Of a stretch of 64,000 nucleotides of DNA, positions 19,109 to 27,675 are shown one piece after another (position 1 is the first letter of the stretch; each line of letters opens with the position of its first letter). Source of the stretch: Phytopseudomonas flavescens (GTDB lineage: Bacteria; Pseudomonadota; Gammaproteobacteria; Pseudomonadales; Pseudomonadaceae); the NCBI RefSeq assembly GCF_900100535.1, contig NZ_FNDG01000005.1:62001-126000 (forward strand), read 5' to 3'. The position numbers and the translations under genes are program-made. The notes beneath the pieces were generated by a model. The model ran no database searches. It was not told the origin of the DNA and saw only the letters and a program-made list of their open reading frames with translations.

Positions 19109-19670
19109 CGATGCCGCGCACTGCCCAAGTGCATATAGAGGGAATCGTCGAGCCGGGCCTTGGCTGCAGCGATGATGACCAGCCAGGGTGGTCCGGCAAC
19201 TGCTGATGCCTGGCGAAGTCGCTGGCCGCGCGGCTCCGACGCGACTGCAAGGTGCGGCGATGGCAACGCAAGTCGGGTTCGCCCCCTGCTGACACTTTCC
19301 TCCATGCTCGCGCCCAACCGCGCATCCTTGCACAGGCTCTGCCAACACACACAGTTCAGCACGCCACGTACCCCCACAAGCAAAGATAAAAATAATTAGC
19401 CATGCATCGAAAGCACACAATCCCAACTGTATCGCAATGGAACCACTGAAAATCCTTGCATATAGAGGTAAAAAAACTGCAAAACGTAGCGAGTCACGGT
19501 TAATCCACAAACACCGGTACAGTTGAAGACTAAATCAGCCAAACAGTTACAAAGCAACCTATCTAGTACCCTGATTATTTTCTTCAGCTGTGACTACTGT
19601 CCACCCCGCGCGAGGACCAGAATAGGCTCCAGAACTTACCAACCCCGCCAAAAGCGGAAGGATGCACACC
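19109..19670. other. Intergenic region between pntB and the DUF1127 gene
   Basis: About 560 bases without a credible gene. The left half is GC-rich and may contain degraded coding sequence; from ~19390 to 19600 the sequence becomes AT-rich and presumably contains the promoter of the following small gene. No structured RNA was recognised. Confidence 0.45.
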
Positions 19671-19883
19671 ATGGAACGTACCCTCAGTTCCGACCTGCTT
19701 ATCGACAACTCGTCCAAATCTGCCACCAGCCTGCCGCTGAATTTCCTCGCTACTCTGCTGCTGTGGCAGCGTCGCATCGTCAGCCGTCGCCAACTGGCGC
19801 GTCTCGACACTCGCCTGCTGGCCGATGCCGGCATCAGCGAAAGCCAGCGTTACGCCGAGCTGAGCAAGCCGTTCTGGCGTTGA
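19671..19883 (+). CDS. DUF1127 (YjiS-like) small protein
   Basis: A 70-residue basic protein ending in the DUF1127 pattern RRQLARLDTRLLADAGISESQRYAE, here seen at residues ~40-66. In alphaproteobacteria short DUF1127 proteins influence small-RNA maturation and phosphate/carbon metabolism; function in Pseudomonas is not established. AAGGA lies eight bases before the ATG at 19671; the in-frame ATG nine bases earlier overlaps that ribosome site. A clear terminator follows, so it is a monocistronic gene with an AT-rich upstream region. Confidence 0.85.
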   Translation: MERTLSSDLLIDNSSKSATSLPLNFLATLLLWQRRIVSRRQLARLDTRLLADAGISESQRYAELSKPFWR

Positions 19884-19909
19884 TCGCGATCGTTTAGTTT
19901 CTCCCGCAG

Positions 19910-19945
19910 AACCCCGCCGGCATGCAGCGCCTGCGGGGTTTTGTC
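19910..19945 (+). terminator. Intrinsic terminator after the DUF1127 gene
   Basis: Stem AACCCCGC / GCGGGGTT (19910-19917 with 19933-19940) followed by TTGTCGTTT. Confidence 0.8.
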
Positions 19946-20077
19946 GTTTCCGGCTGCGCTGACTTGCCCGAACCACAGGCCGCACAGGTACTGACATAAA
20001 GGGTGCAGGTCTTTTTTCAACGCTGCACCCCAGAGCGGTTAGAATGCTCGCTTTCAGTGAGCCCTGGAGCCCAGACC

Positions 20078-20395
20078 ATGCCTATCGCCCGTACCCTCGC
20101 GTTGTTCAGCCTGCTCAGCCTGGCCGCAGGTGCCTCTGCCAGCAGCTTCCTGGTGACCACCGACACCCTGGTCGATGCCCTCGCTGCCAGCATCGAAGGC
20201 ACCTCCAATGCCTCGTCCTCGGTGGTCGACAACAAAATCGTGCTGGCCGCCAAAGACGACGCGGCCGGTTTCGTCGCCAGCCAGGGCGCGCTGCGTGGCG
20301 CGCACCTGGAGGCCGCACTGCAACACATACGCGGCCGCCTGCCGGCGCTGCAAGCCAATGATGCGCAGCTGGCACAAGCCATCCTGGCGCTCTAA
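20078..20395 (+). CDS. DUF2388 exported protein, first copy
   Basis: A 105-residue protein with a cleavable signal peptide (ending near ASAS, residue ~21) and a single DUF2388 domain, recognisable by DDAAGFVASQGALRGAHLE and the C-terminal AQAILAL. It is probably periplasmic; the family has no assigned function. The next gene encodes a paralogue, and both precede a large DUF4105 protein in what looks like one operon. The ATG at 20078 has a GGAG ribosome site; the longer ORF upstream is not supported. Confidence 0.82.
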   Translation: MPIARTLALFSLLSLAAGASASSFLVTTDTLVDALAASIEGTSNASSSVVDNKIVLAAKDDAAGFVASQGALRGAHLEAALQHIRGRLPALQANDAQLAQAILAL

Positions 20396-20471
20396 ACACC
20401 TGTCATAGCCGGAACTGCGGCAGGTGTTCCTCGTCCAACCAGCGATTCCAACCCCATTCGGAGACCCGTTC

Positions 20472-20792
20472 ATGAAGCGTCCGTTGCTCGCCGCCGCCGC
20501 ATCCCTTGCCTTGTTCGCCGGCGCCGTTCAGGCCCAGACCCTGGTGGCCACCAGCAATATCATCGTCCGCGCCCTCGACCGCACCATCGACTTCACCTCG
20601 GATACCACCACCTCGGTGCGCGACATGAAAGTGGTGATCGAGGCCCGCGACGACGCCGCCAGCTTCGTCGCCAGCCAGGGCGATATCCGTGGCGCCCAGC
20701 TGGAAGCCGCGTTCGGTGCCCTGCGCAGCCAGCTTCCCGAAGCACAGAATGCCTCCGATCAGGTGCTGGCCGAAGCCATTCTCGCTCTGTGA
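20472..20792 (+). CDS. DUF2388 exported protein, second copy
   Basis: A 106-residue paralogue of the preceding protein, with its own signal peptide (cleavage near AVQA, residue ~21) and the same DDAASFVASQGDIRGAQLE core and EAILAL end. It overlaps the next gene by one base (TGATG), showing that at least this copy is coupled to the DUF4105 protein. GGAG precedes the ATG. Tandem duplication within the operon is likely. Confidence 0.83.
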   Translation: MKRPLLAAAASLALFAGAVQAQTLVATSNIIVRALDRTIDFTSDTTTSVRDMKVVIEARDDAASFVASQGDIRGAQLEAAFGALRSQLPEAQNASDQVLAEAILAL

Positions 20793-22738
20793 TGCCCCCC
20801 CGCGGCTGGTTACTGCTGCTGACCTTGCTGCTCAGCACGGCCAGCCACGCCCAGCTCAAGCTGACCCTGGATGACAGCCAACTGGATGGCGCCGAGCGCC
20901 AGGCCAGCCAGGAGCTGCTCGACGAAGCCCTGCAGGCCATGCCGGCGCGCCTGCGTGACGCGCTGGATCGCGACGTCACCGTGAGCTGGGTCGCGATGCC
21001 TCCACGGATCTATGGCCGCGCTGGCCGTTTCAGCGGTATCGAACTCAATGCCGGCCTGCTGCCTGCCCTTGCCGACGGCAATGCAGCACGTACCGCCACT
21101 GGCCGCCCCCATGGCAGCGTGCGCCGCGAGTTGCTGGCGACCGTGCTCCATGAAGTGACCCATTTGTACGATCGTGGCGCCTACTGGGGCGCCGCACAGC
21201 GCACACTGCTGCGACGCTGCCAACGCCAGAGCGGCAACCTCGGCATGGTCGGCCTGCCGCCCGAATGCCGCGGCCAGACCGAGCGCCGCTTCACCCTCAG
21301 CGACGACCCCCGCCTGCTCGACCTGGCCGGCTGGCCGCAACGCGTCGGCAGCCGTGGTCAACGCGAAGCCCATAACGGCCAGGTGGCGCGCAGCCCGGAC
21401 AGCTACGAGCTGAGCAACGCCCGCGAGTTCGTTGCGGTGAACATGGAGTACTTTCTCCTCGACCCCGAATATGCCTGTCGCCGCCCTTCGTTGGCCCGCT
21501 TCTTCAGCGATCATTTCGGTTGGTCACCGGCGCACGGCGCGCCTTGTGGTACCGGCTACGCCTATCTCAACGCGGGCCGCGATTTCGACAAGCAGGCACT
21601 GGCCAACCTCGACCCCGAGCGGGTCTATGAAGTGGATTACCTGCTCGCCGAAGCCAATCAGAACATGGCCAGTCGCTGGGGCCACAGCATGTTGCGCCTG
21701 GTGATCTGCGCGCCGGGCCGGCCACGCGGATCGGACTGCCGGCTGGACCTCGATCAGCACCTGGTGCTGTCCTACCGGGCCTTCGTCGGTGACGTACAGT
21801 TGTCGAGCTGGGACGGCCTCACGGGCGCTTATCCGTCGCGCCTGTTCGTGCTGCCGTTGGCCCAGGTGATCGAGGAATACACCAAGGTCGAGTTGCGCAG
21901 CCTGGCCTCGGTACCGCTGACACTTCCCCGCGAAAGCCTCGAACGACTGGTCGCCCGCGCCATCGAGCAACACTGGAGCTACGACGGCGACTACTTCTTC
22001 GTCTCCAACAACTGCGCCGTGGAAACCCTCAAGCTGCTGCGCAGCGGTAGCGATCTGCCGCGCCTGCAAGATCTCGACAGCATCACGCCCATCGGCCTGC
22101 TGCAAGTGCTGGAGGCCCGCGGCCTGGCCGACCGCAGCCCACTCGAGAACGCCCGTGAGGCACTGCGCCTGGGCTACCGCTTCGACTCCTTCCGCGACCG
22201 TTACCAGGCCATGTTCAAGGTGCTGCAGCAGCGCCTGCCGATCCGTGAACAGCGGGTGGAAGACTGGCTGGAACAACCGTCCAGCGAACGGCGGCACTGG
22301 TTCGAGAAGGCCGACCTGCGCGCCAGTGCCGCCATGCTGCTGCTCGAGCAGGCGGCGATGCGCCGTCAGTTGCTGCTCTCCCAGGATGAACTCAAGCAGC
22401 GTTACCTGAGCGGCAGGGCAGCCAAGGATCCGAACCTGGACAAGGCCGGCGATGCCCTGGAACAGATCCTCGCCGGCACCGGGTTCCTCAGCCGCCCAGC
22501 CGAACTCCTCGAGGGCGGCTACGGCCTGCCGCAACAGGGCGAATGGCAGCGCCTGGAAAGCGAAACCCGCCATCGCCAGCAGCAACTGAGCCTGCTCAGC
22601 GCCGACCTCGACGAAGAGGTGCGCCGCCTGCTGGAACCTCAGCGCCTGGCCGAGCTGGAGGCCAACGAGGCCAACCTGAAGCTGCTTGGCGAGCACCTGC
22701 GCGCCCTGCACAAGGCCAGTGGCGGGCTGCAGCTGTAG
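20792..22738 (+). CDS. DUF4105 (Lnb N-terminal-like) periplasmic protein with an HExxH motif
   Basis: A 648-residue exported protein (signal peptide ending near SHA, residue 20). Residues ~25-240 hold HEVTH at 120-124 followed by LYDRGAYWG, a zinc-protease-like signature, in a mixed alpha/beta context. Residues ~270-450 correspond to the DUF4105 domain, with NQNMASRWGHSMLRL and FFVSNNCAVETLKLL; these Ser/His and Asn-Asn-Cys motifs resemble papain-like (NlpC/P60-type) folds. The C-terminal ~170 residues are helical and charged. The ATG overlaps the DUF2388 stop; a GTG one codon earlier is an alternative. The context suggests an envelope complex of one large enzyme-like protein and two small partners. 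Activity is unproven. Confidence 0.8.
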   Translation: MPPRGWLLLLTLLLSTASHAQLKLTLDDSQLDGAERQASQELLDEALQAMPARLRDALDRDVTVSWVAMPPRIYGRAGRFSGIELNAGLLPALADGNAARTATGRPHGSVRRELLATVLHEVTHLYDRGAYWGAAQRTLLRRCQRQSGNLGMVGLPPECRGQTERRFTLSDDPRLLDLAGWPQRVGSRGQREAHNGQVARSPDSYELSNAREFVAVNMEYFLLDPEYACRRPSLARFFSDHFGWSPAHGAPCGTGYAYLNAGRDFDKQALANLDPERVYEVDYLLAEANQNMASRWGHSMLRLVICAPGRPRGSDCRLDLDQHLVLSYRAFVGDVQLSSWDGLTGAYPSRLFVLPLAQVIEEYTKVELRSLASVPLTLPRESLERLVARAIEQHWSYDGDYFFVSNNCAVETLKLLRSGSDLPRLQDLDSITPIGLLQVLEARGLADRSPLENAREALRLGYRFDSFRDRYQAMFKVLQQRLPIREQRVEDWLEQPSSERRHWFEKADLRASAAMLLLEQAAMRRQLLLSQDELKQRYLSGRAAKDPNLDKAGDALEQILAGTGFLSRPAELLEGGYGLPQQGEWQRLESETRHRQQQLSLLSADLDEEVRRLLEPQRLAELEANEANLKLLGEHLRALHKASGGLQL

Positions 22739-22814
22739 TATTCGGCCCGGCATACACCCGTGGCGTCACGCGTCGGAAACTTGCAGCGGAACTTGTACAG
22801 AAACGCTTTATGTA

Positions 22815-22842
22815 GAACTTTTCGAAGTAAGCCCCAGTCGGA
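22815..22842 (+). promoter_or_regulatory. Possible AlgU/RpoE-type promoter of the exopolysaccharide operon
   Basis: GAACTT at 22815-22820, 17 bases, then TCGGA at 22838-22842, about 27 bases before the first start codon. The Pseudomonas AlgU consensus is GAACTT-N16/17-TCTGA, so only one position differs in the -10 element. Another GAACTT occurs at ~22792 without a matching -10. Confidence 0.4.
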
Positions 22843-22868
22843 CGGCTGCCCCCTGACTGGAATAGCCG

Positions 22869-24245
22869 ATGACCGAATTGACCATTCGCATCGCTGAAGT
22901 TGCCCCAGGCCACGATGCGCGCCTTTCTGTCGCCACTCGTTTCAGCGATCTGCCCTCCCTGCTGCAAGCCCCGGCTTTCGACGTGGTCGTGCTGAGCGCC
23001 AGCGATACCGAAAACCTGACCATGCTGCAGGCGCTGCGTCGCCACCCGGCCTACCGCCTGGCGCTGATCTACTGCACCAGTCCCGGACCATTGGCCGCCG
23101 CCCTGGGCGATGGGCCACCGCCGCTGCAGGCCAGTGTGATCCAGCAGGCCTGGCAACAGTGGCGCGAGCGCCTCAACGTCTTCAATAACGGTCGCGCTCC
23201 CGAAGGTCTGGAAGCACAGTTGCTCGCCTACCTGTGGCTACGCGCCCCCGGTACGCTCACCGCCGTACGCGCGCCGCAGTCGGCCCGGCATTACCTCTAC
23301 CCGCTGGCCGAGGCCTTGGGCGACGACCAGGTCAACGGCCAGGTTCTGGTGCAGAACCTGGCGCAACGCAACCTGCTCGACAGCCGCGCGCTGGTCGACC
23401 GCATTCGCCTGTGCCGCTGCTGCGGCAGCGGCCACCTGAATTACGTCGACGTGTGCGTGGAATGCAACTCCCTGGACATTGCCCGTCAGCCGTCGTTGCA
23501 CTGCTTCACCTGTGGCCACATCGGTGCCCAGACCGAGTACCTCAAGGATGGCGCGCTGGTCTGCCCCAACTGCCTGACCCGCCTGCGCCATATCGGTAGC
23601 GACTACGACCGGCCACTGGAAAACTACAACTGCAACAGCTGCGATGCCTTCTTCGTCGATGCCGACGTACAGGCGCGCTGCCTGGATTGCGGCGAACACC
23701 ACGCACCGGACGAGCTGCAGGTCCGCGAGATCCGCGACTACCAACTTTCCGAAGGCGGTCTGCTCACCGCTCGCCAGGGCCTGGAGCGCAACACCGACAA
23801 CTACTTCAATGGCCTGTCGGTGGTCGGTGCCAATACCTTCAAGACCCTGCTGGACTGGCAGCTGGAATTGATCGAGCGACACAAGGCACCGACCTTCGCG
23901 CTGCTCGGCATGCGTTTTCGCAACCTCGGCCGGGTGCTCGAACGTCTCGGCCCGCAGCGTGGCCACGCCTTGCTCGACACGCTGATCGAACGCATTCAGG
24001 TGGCCATTCGCGACACCGACCGCTGCACCCGCACCAGCGAGGAGCACCTCTGGCTGCTGCTGATGTACACCGACTCCGCAGGCCTGCGCCGGGTGACCGA
24101 GCGCGTCAATGAAATCAGCGGGCTGTTCGTTGGCGAGGATCTGCAGGACATCCGCCTGACCACCAGTGGCTGCGTCGCTCCCGCTGGCCTGATCGACAAG
24201 GAAGACGCCGAGCTGCTGATGGCGCGCCTCGCCGGAGAACTGTGA
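22869..24245 (+). CDS. TackOD1-domain zinc-ribbon protein with a degenerate GGDEF domain
   Basis: A 458-residue soluble protein, first gene of a four-gene operon. Residues 1-110 resemble a receiver-like fold without the phosphoacceptor pattern. Residues ~182-274 contain pairs of cysteines (CRCC, CVEC, CFTC, CPNC, CNSC, CLDC), matching the TackOD1 (thaumarchaeal output domain) zinc-ribbon type. Residues ~320-458 align with a GGDEF domain, but the signature loop reads SEEHL (390-394), so diguanylate cyclase activity is not expected. It may bind c-di-GMP or GTP or act as a protein-interaction module controlling the synthase encoded next. Its stop overlaps the next start (ATGA). Confidence 0.75.
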   Translation: MTELTIRIAEVAPGHDARLSVATRFSDLPSLLQAPAFDVVVLSASDTENLTMLQALRRHPAYRLALIYCTSPGPLAAALGDGPPPLQASVIQQAWQQWRERLNVFNNGRAPEGLEAQLLAYLWLRAPGTLTAVRAPQSARHYLYPLAEALGDDQVNGQVLVQNLAQRNLLDSRALVDRIRLCRCCGSGHLNYVDVCVECNSLDIARQPSLHCFTCGHIGAQTEYLKDGALVCPNCLTRLRHIGSDYDRPLENYNCNSCDAFFVDADVQARCLDCGEHHAPDELQVREIRDYQLSEGGLLTARQGLERNTDNYFNGLSVVGANTFKTLLDWQLELIERHKAPTFALLGMRFRNLGRVLERLGPQRGHALLDTLIERIQVAIRDTDRCTRTSEEHLWLLLMYTDSAGLRRVTERVNEISGLFVGEDLQDIRLTTSGCVAPAGLIDKEDAELLMARLAGEL

Positions 24246-25573
24246 TGAACGCGCTGGTCGAGCACCTGCACGCCTGGCTGGGCGAAATCTACGGCGCCAA
24301 CGGCCACTGGCGGCTGTTTCTCATGGTGTTCCCGTACTTCCTGCTGCTGGAAGTGCCGCTCAACCTGATGGTGCTGCTCGGTACCCTGCGCTGGTTCGTG
24401 CGCAAACGCAGCGCGCTGCCGGTGCACAGTACCTGGCACCCAAGGGTGTCGTGCATCATCACCTGCTACAGCGAAGGTCGCGATGTCGAGCTGACCCTGC
24501 GCAGCCTGGCCGAGCAGACCTACCCCGGCATGATCGAGATCGTTCCGATCGTCGATGGCGCCGCGGCGAACGGCGCGACCACCGAGGTGGTGCGCCGCTT
24601 CAAGGCCGAGCAACGCCTGCCGCGCAATCGGGTGATCCGCCCCATCGCCAAATGGCAGCGGGGCGGCCGGGTGTCGTCACTCAATACCGGGCTGGCCTAC
24701 AGCCGCGGCGAAATCCTCATCAACGTCGATGGCGACACCTCGTTCGACAACGACATGGTGGTGCGCATGGTCGGCCACTTCCGCGATCCCAAGGTGCCCG
24801 CCGTCGCCGGCAGCCTGCGCGTACGCAACGCCCGGCAATCCTGGGTGGCACGCATTCAGGCGCTGGAATACCTGCTGTCGATCCACATGTGCAAGATCGG
24901 TCTGGCCGAGTGGAACCTGGTCAACAACGTGTCCGGAGCCTTCGGCGCCTTCCGCCGCAGCTTCCTCCAGCAGATCGGCGGCTGGGACACCCACACCGCC
25001 GAAGACCTGGACCTGACCCTGCGCATCAAGGCGTACTTTCGTCGCTACGGCCTGCGCATTCCGTTCGAACCCCAGGCCATCGGCCACACCGATGCACCGG
25101 CGACCCTGCGCAGCTTTCTCGACCAGCGCCTGCGCTGGGACGGTGATCTGTTCTTCGTCTACGTCCGCAAGCATCGGCATGTGTTCACGCCACGCCTGCT
25201 CGGCTGGCCGAACTTCCTGATGCTGATGGTCAGCGGGCTGTTCTTCCAGCTGGTGCTGCCCTTCATCATCCTCGGCTACAGCCTGGTGGCGGTGATCATC
25301 CTGCCGTTCACCGCACTGATTTTCTATTCACTGCTGATCTACGCGCTGTACCTGATGATGAGTTCACTGCTGTACCTGGGCCTGATGCTGATGGTCAGCG
25401 AGCGGCCACGCCAGGACCTGGCGCTGATCTGGGTGCTGCCGTTCTACCCCCTGGCGATGTACGCCCTGCGCTGCTGGAGCGTGGTCGCCATTCTCAATGA
25501 AACCCTGCGGCGCGGGCACGAGGAATCGAGCATGGCGCCCTGGTGGGTTCTCAAACGGGCCAACCGCTTCTAG
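24242..25573 (+). CDS. Processive family 2 glycosyltransferase (polysaccharide synthase)
   Basis: A 443-residue membrane GT2. One or two helices lie at residues ~25-50, a cytosolic catalytic domain at ~65-310, and about four helices at ~320-430. Catalytic motifs are complete: DGD at 162-164, AED with the general base at 253-254, and QRLRW at 294-298, the product-binding motif of processive synthases such as BcsA, PgaC and Alg8. There is no PilZ domain, so any c-di-GMP control must come from another subunit. It is coupled to the TackOD1 gene by a 4-base overlap, and the OM channel gene begins 15 bases later. Polymer identity is unknown. Confidence 0.85.
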   Translation: MMNALVEHLHAWLGEIYGANGHWRLFLMVFPYFLLLEVPLNLMVLLGTLRWFVRKRSALPVHSTWHPRVSCIITCYSEGRDVELTLRSLAEQTYPGMIEIVPIVDGAAANGATTEVVRRFKAEQRLPRNRVIRPIAKWQRGGRVSSLNTGLAYSRGEILINVDGDTSFDNDMVVRMVGHFRDPKVPAVAGSLRVRNARQSWVARIQALEYLLSIHMCKIGLAEWNLVNNVSGAFGAFRRSFLQQIGGWDTHTAEDLDLTLRIKAYFRRYGLRIPFEPQAIGHTDAPATLRSFLDQRLRWDGDLFFVYVRKHRHVFTPRLLGWPNFLMLMVSGLFFQLVLPFIILGYSLVAVIILPFTALIFYSLLIYALYLMMSSLLYLGLMLMVSERPRQDLALIWVLPFYPLAMYALRCWSVVAILNETLRRGHEESSMAPWWVLKRANRF

Positions 25574-25587
25574 GGCTTTGATATTCG

Positions 25588-27675
25588 ATGACTGCACCAC
25601 GACCCTCACGTCTGCTGCCGCTGCTGTGCTGCGCGCCGCTGCTGGCCAGCGCCGCGCCACTGACTCTGGAGCAGGCCTTGCAACAGGCCGGTGACGGCAA
25701 CCAGGCGGTCAATGCCGAACTGCAGGCGCGCTATGCCGCTCGCGACCAGCGCGAAAGCGAATCCGGCTGGGAGATGTTCGGCAATGCCAACGTCGGCCGT
25801 TACCGCGAACTGGTGACCGACGACCTGCGCAACGACTACTACGGGCGCAGCTTCGCGGTTGGCGTGCGCTACCCCCTGCTTGGCAGCCTGCGCCGCCGTG
25901 TGGATGCGGTGCGCGACAGCGAACGCGACATTCGTCTTGGCGAGATCGAACAGGGCTACCGGCGTGCCCAGCAGCGTCTGGCGATCCGCAGCACCTACGC
26001 GGACTGGTGGCGCGCGACGGAGGAACAGAACCTCTGCGAAGGCGTTCAGCAAACGGCCCGTGATGCCGACCAACAGGTGCAGACGCGTCTGAAAGGCAGC
26101 TGGATCCTGCCCTCCGACGCGCAACTGATGCGCAGCGAATGGACGGCAGTGACCCGCCGTTGCGCCATGCAGAATGGCCTGCTGGAAGATATCCGCGCCA
26201 GCCTGCAAAGCCTCGGCGTACAGGTCGATGCCCATGACACACCGGTCGCAGCGGCCCTGGCCAGTGAGCCACAACCGTTGCAGGCCTGGCAGACGCAACT
26301 GGAGGACAATCCGCGCGTGGCCGGGCGCAACGCCGAGTTGGCCAACGCCGAACTGGGCCGCAAGCAGCCCTGGTACAGCTCCATAGAATCCTATGTGAAC
26401 GTCGCTCAGACCCTGGAACAGCGCAGTGGCGCCAGCGATGACGGCAGTGGCTTGAGCGCCGGTATCACCTTCTCCGCGCCATTCGACCTGCTCGACTACG
26501 GCTCAGCCCGTGGCCGCGAAGGCGAGGCGCGCTACCAGGCCGCCGTGCAGGCGCTGGAGCGCGAGCGCGGCAACGTGCTGCGCGAGCTGGGCAAGGTGCT
26601 GGAACAGCAGCGCCGCGAACTCAATGAGTACCAGTGGCGCAGCGAGCGCCGCGACGCGCTGGACACGATCATCGCCGAACGGCGCCAGCGGGGCCGCCTG
26701 GACGCGGGTGAAGCCAGCCTGCGTCTGCTGCAGGCCCAGGTCGATCAGTACAACGCCGGGTTCGCGCAGATCGCCGCCTGGCACGGTGCCTGGCTGCAGG
26801 ACTCGGCGCTGCGCCTGTTCGGCGATGACAGCGCCGGTTTCGAACGCTTGCTCGGTAACCGTGTGGTGCACTGGCAGGGCGAAAACACCGTGATGCCCGC
26901 CCAGGTGGCTACACGAACCGAGTGGAACCAGGGCGTCTACATCTGGGACAGCACGGCGCTGCTCGACCCCGGCCAGCGCCCCGGTCAGTTGAGCGCCTTG
27001 CAGCAGGCCGGCATCAGCCAATTGCACGTCGGGCTGACCAGCTTGCAGCTCGCCGATGTGCGCAACACCCGACAGGCACTGACCGCACTGCTGCAGGCCG
27101 CTCACGCACAGGGTATGCACGTGACCCTGCTGCTCGGTGATCCGGACTGGATGAAGCCGCGCCAGCGCCAGGGGTTGATCAGCCTGATCGGGCAACTCAG
27201 GGAGCTGCCTTTCGACGCCCTGCATCTGGATCTGGAAGTGGAGCAACTCGGCTGGCCGGTCCCGGATCAACGCCTGCGCGACTGGCTCGACACCCTGCGC
27301 GAAGCCAAGGCTGCTGCGCCCTGGCCGATCAACCTGTCCAGCCACCCACGCTGGTTCGCCGAAGAGGCGGCCCGCCGTCCCTGCGTACCGTGCGAACTGC
27401 AGCGCATCGGGGTCGGCGAGATCAGCCTGATGATCTACACCCGCAGCCCGCAGAGCAGCGCCAACCGCGCCCTGGCCATCGCCAGGCAATGGCCGGCGCT
27501 GAAGCTGCGTCTGGCGCAGAGCGTGGAGGTCGATCAACCCGCCGAGCTGAGCTGGGCCGACGCGTCCCATGAGCAATTGCAACAACAGGTACTGAGCTGG
27601 CAGAACGTTCTGCACCCGGCTGGATTGGGCGGAATCGACTGGCAATCCTGGACCGATTACCCGAGAAGCCGATGA
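25588..27675 (+). CDS. TolC-like outer-membrane channel fused to a glycosidase-like TIM-barrel domain
   Basis: A 695-residue exported protein. After a signal peptide (to ~22), residues ~25-430 show the two-fold repeated helical/strand pattern of TolC-family efflux channels, including LTLEQALQQA at the start of the first repeat and long coiled-coil helices (~310-400). Residues ~447-690 are a different domain: strands such as GVYIWDS, LHVGLTS, HVTLLLGD and HLDLEVEQL (D548, E550) occur at regular intervals as in a (beta/alpha)8 glycoside hydrolase, ending with GLGGIDWQSW. Such a fusion would place a hydrolase-like domain on the periplasmic end of the export channel. It overlaps the next gene by four bases. 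The hydrolase family could not be named. Confidence 0.7.
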   Translation: MTAPRPSRLLPLLCCAPLLASAAPLTLEQALQQAGDGNQAVNAELQARYAARDQRESESGWEMFGNANVGRYRELVTDDLRNDYYGRSFAVGVRYPLLGSLRRRVDAVRDSERDIRLGEIEQGYRRAQQRLAIRSTYADWWRATEEQNLCEGVQQTARDADQQVQTRLKGSWILPSDAQLMRSEWTAVTRRCAMQNGLLEDIRASLQSLGVQVDAHDTPVAAALASEPQPLQAWQTQLEDNPRVAGRNAELANAELGRKQPWYSSIESYVNVAQTLEQRSGASDDGSGLSAGITFSAPFDLLDYGSARGREGEARYQAAVQALERERGNVLRELGKVLEQQRRELNEYQWRSERRDALDTIIAERRQRGRLDAGEASLRLLQAQVDQYNAGFAQIAAWHGAWLQDSALRLFGDDSAGFERLLGNRVVHWQGENTVMPAQVATRTEWNQGVYIWDSTALLDPGQRPGQLSALQQAGISQLHVGLTSLQLADVRNTRQALTALLQAAHAQGMHVTLLLGDPDWMKPRQRQGLISLIGQLRELPFDALHLDLEVEQLGWPVPDQRLRDWLDTLREAKAAAPWPINLSSHPRWFAEEAARRPCVPCELQRIGVGEISLMIYTRSPQSSANRALAIARQWPALKLRLAQSVEVDQPAELSWADASHEQLQQQVLSWQNVLHPAGLGGIDWQSWTDYPRSR

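Noticed and set aside
21524..22753. A 409-codon minus-strand frame
   Set aside because: Shadow of the DUF4105 gene, which has a signal peptide, motifs and translational coupling.
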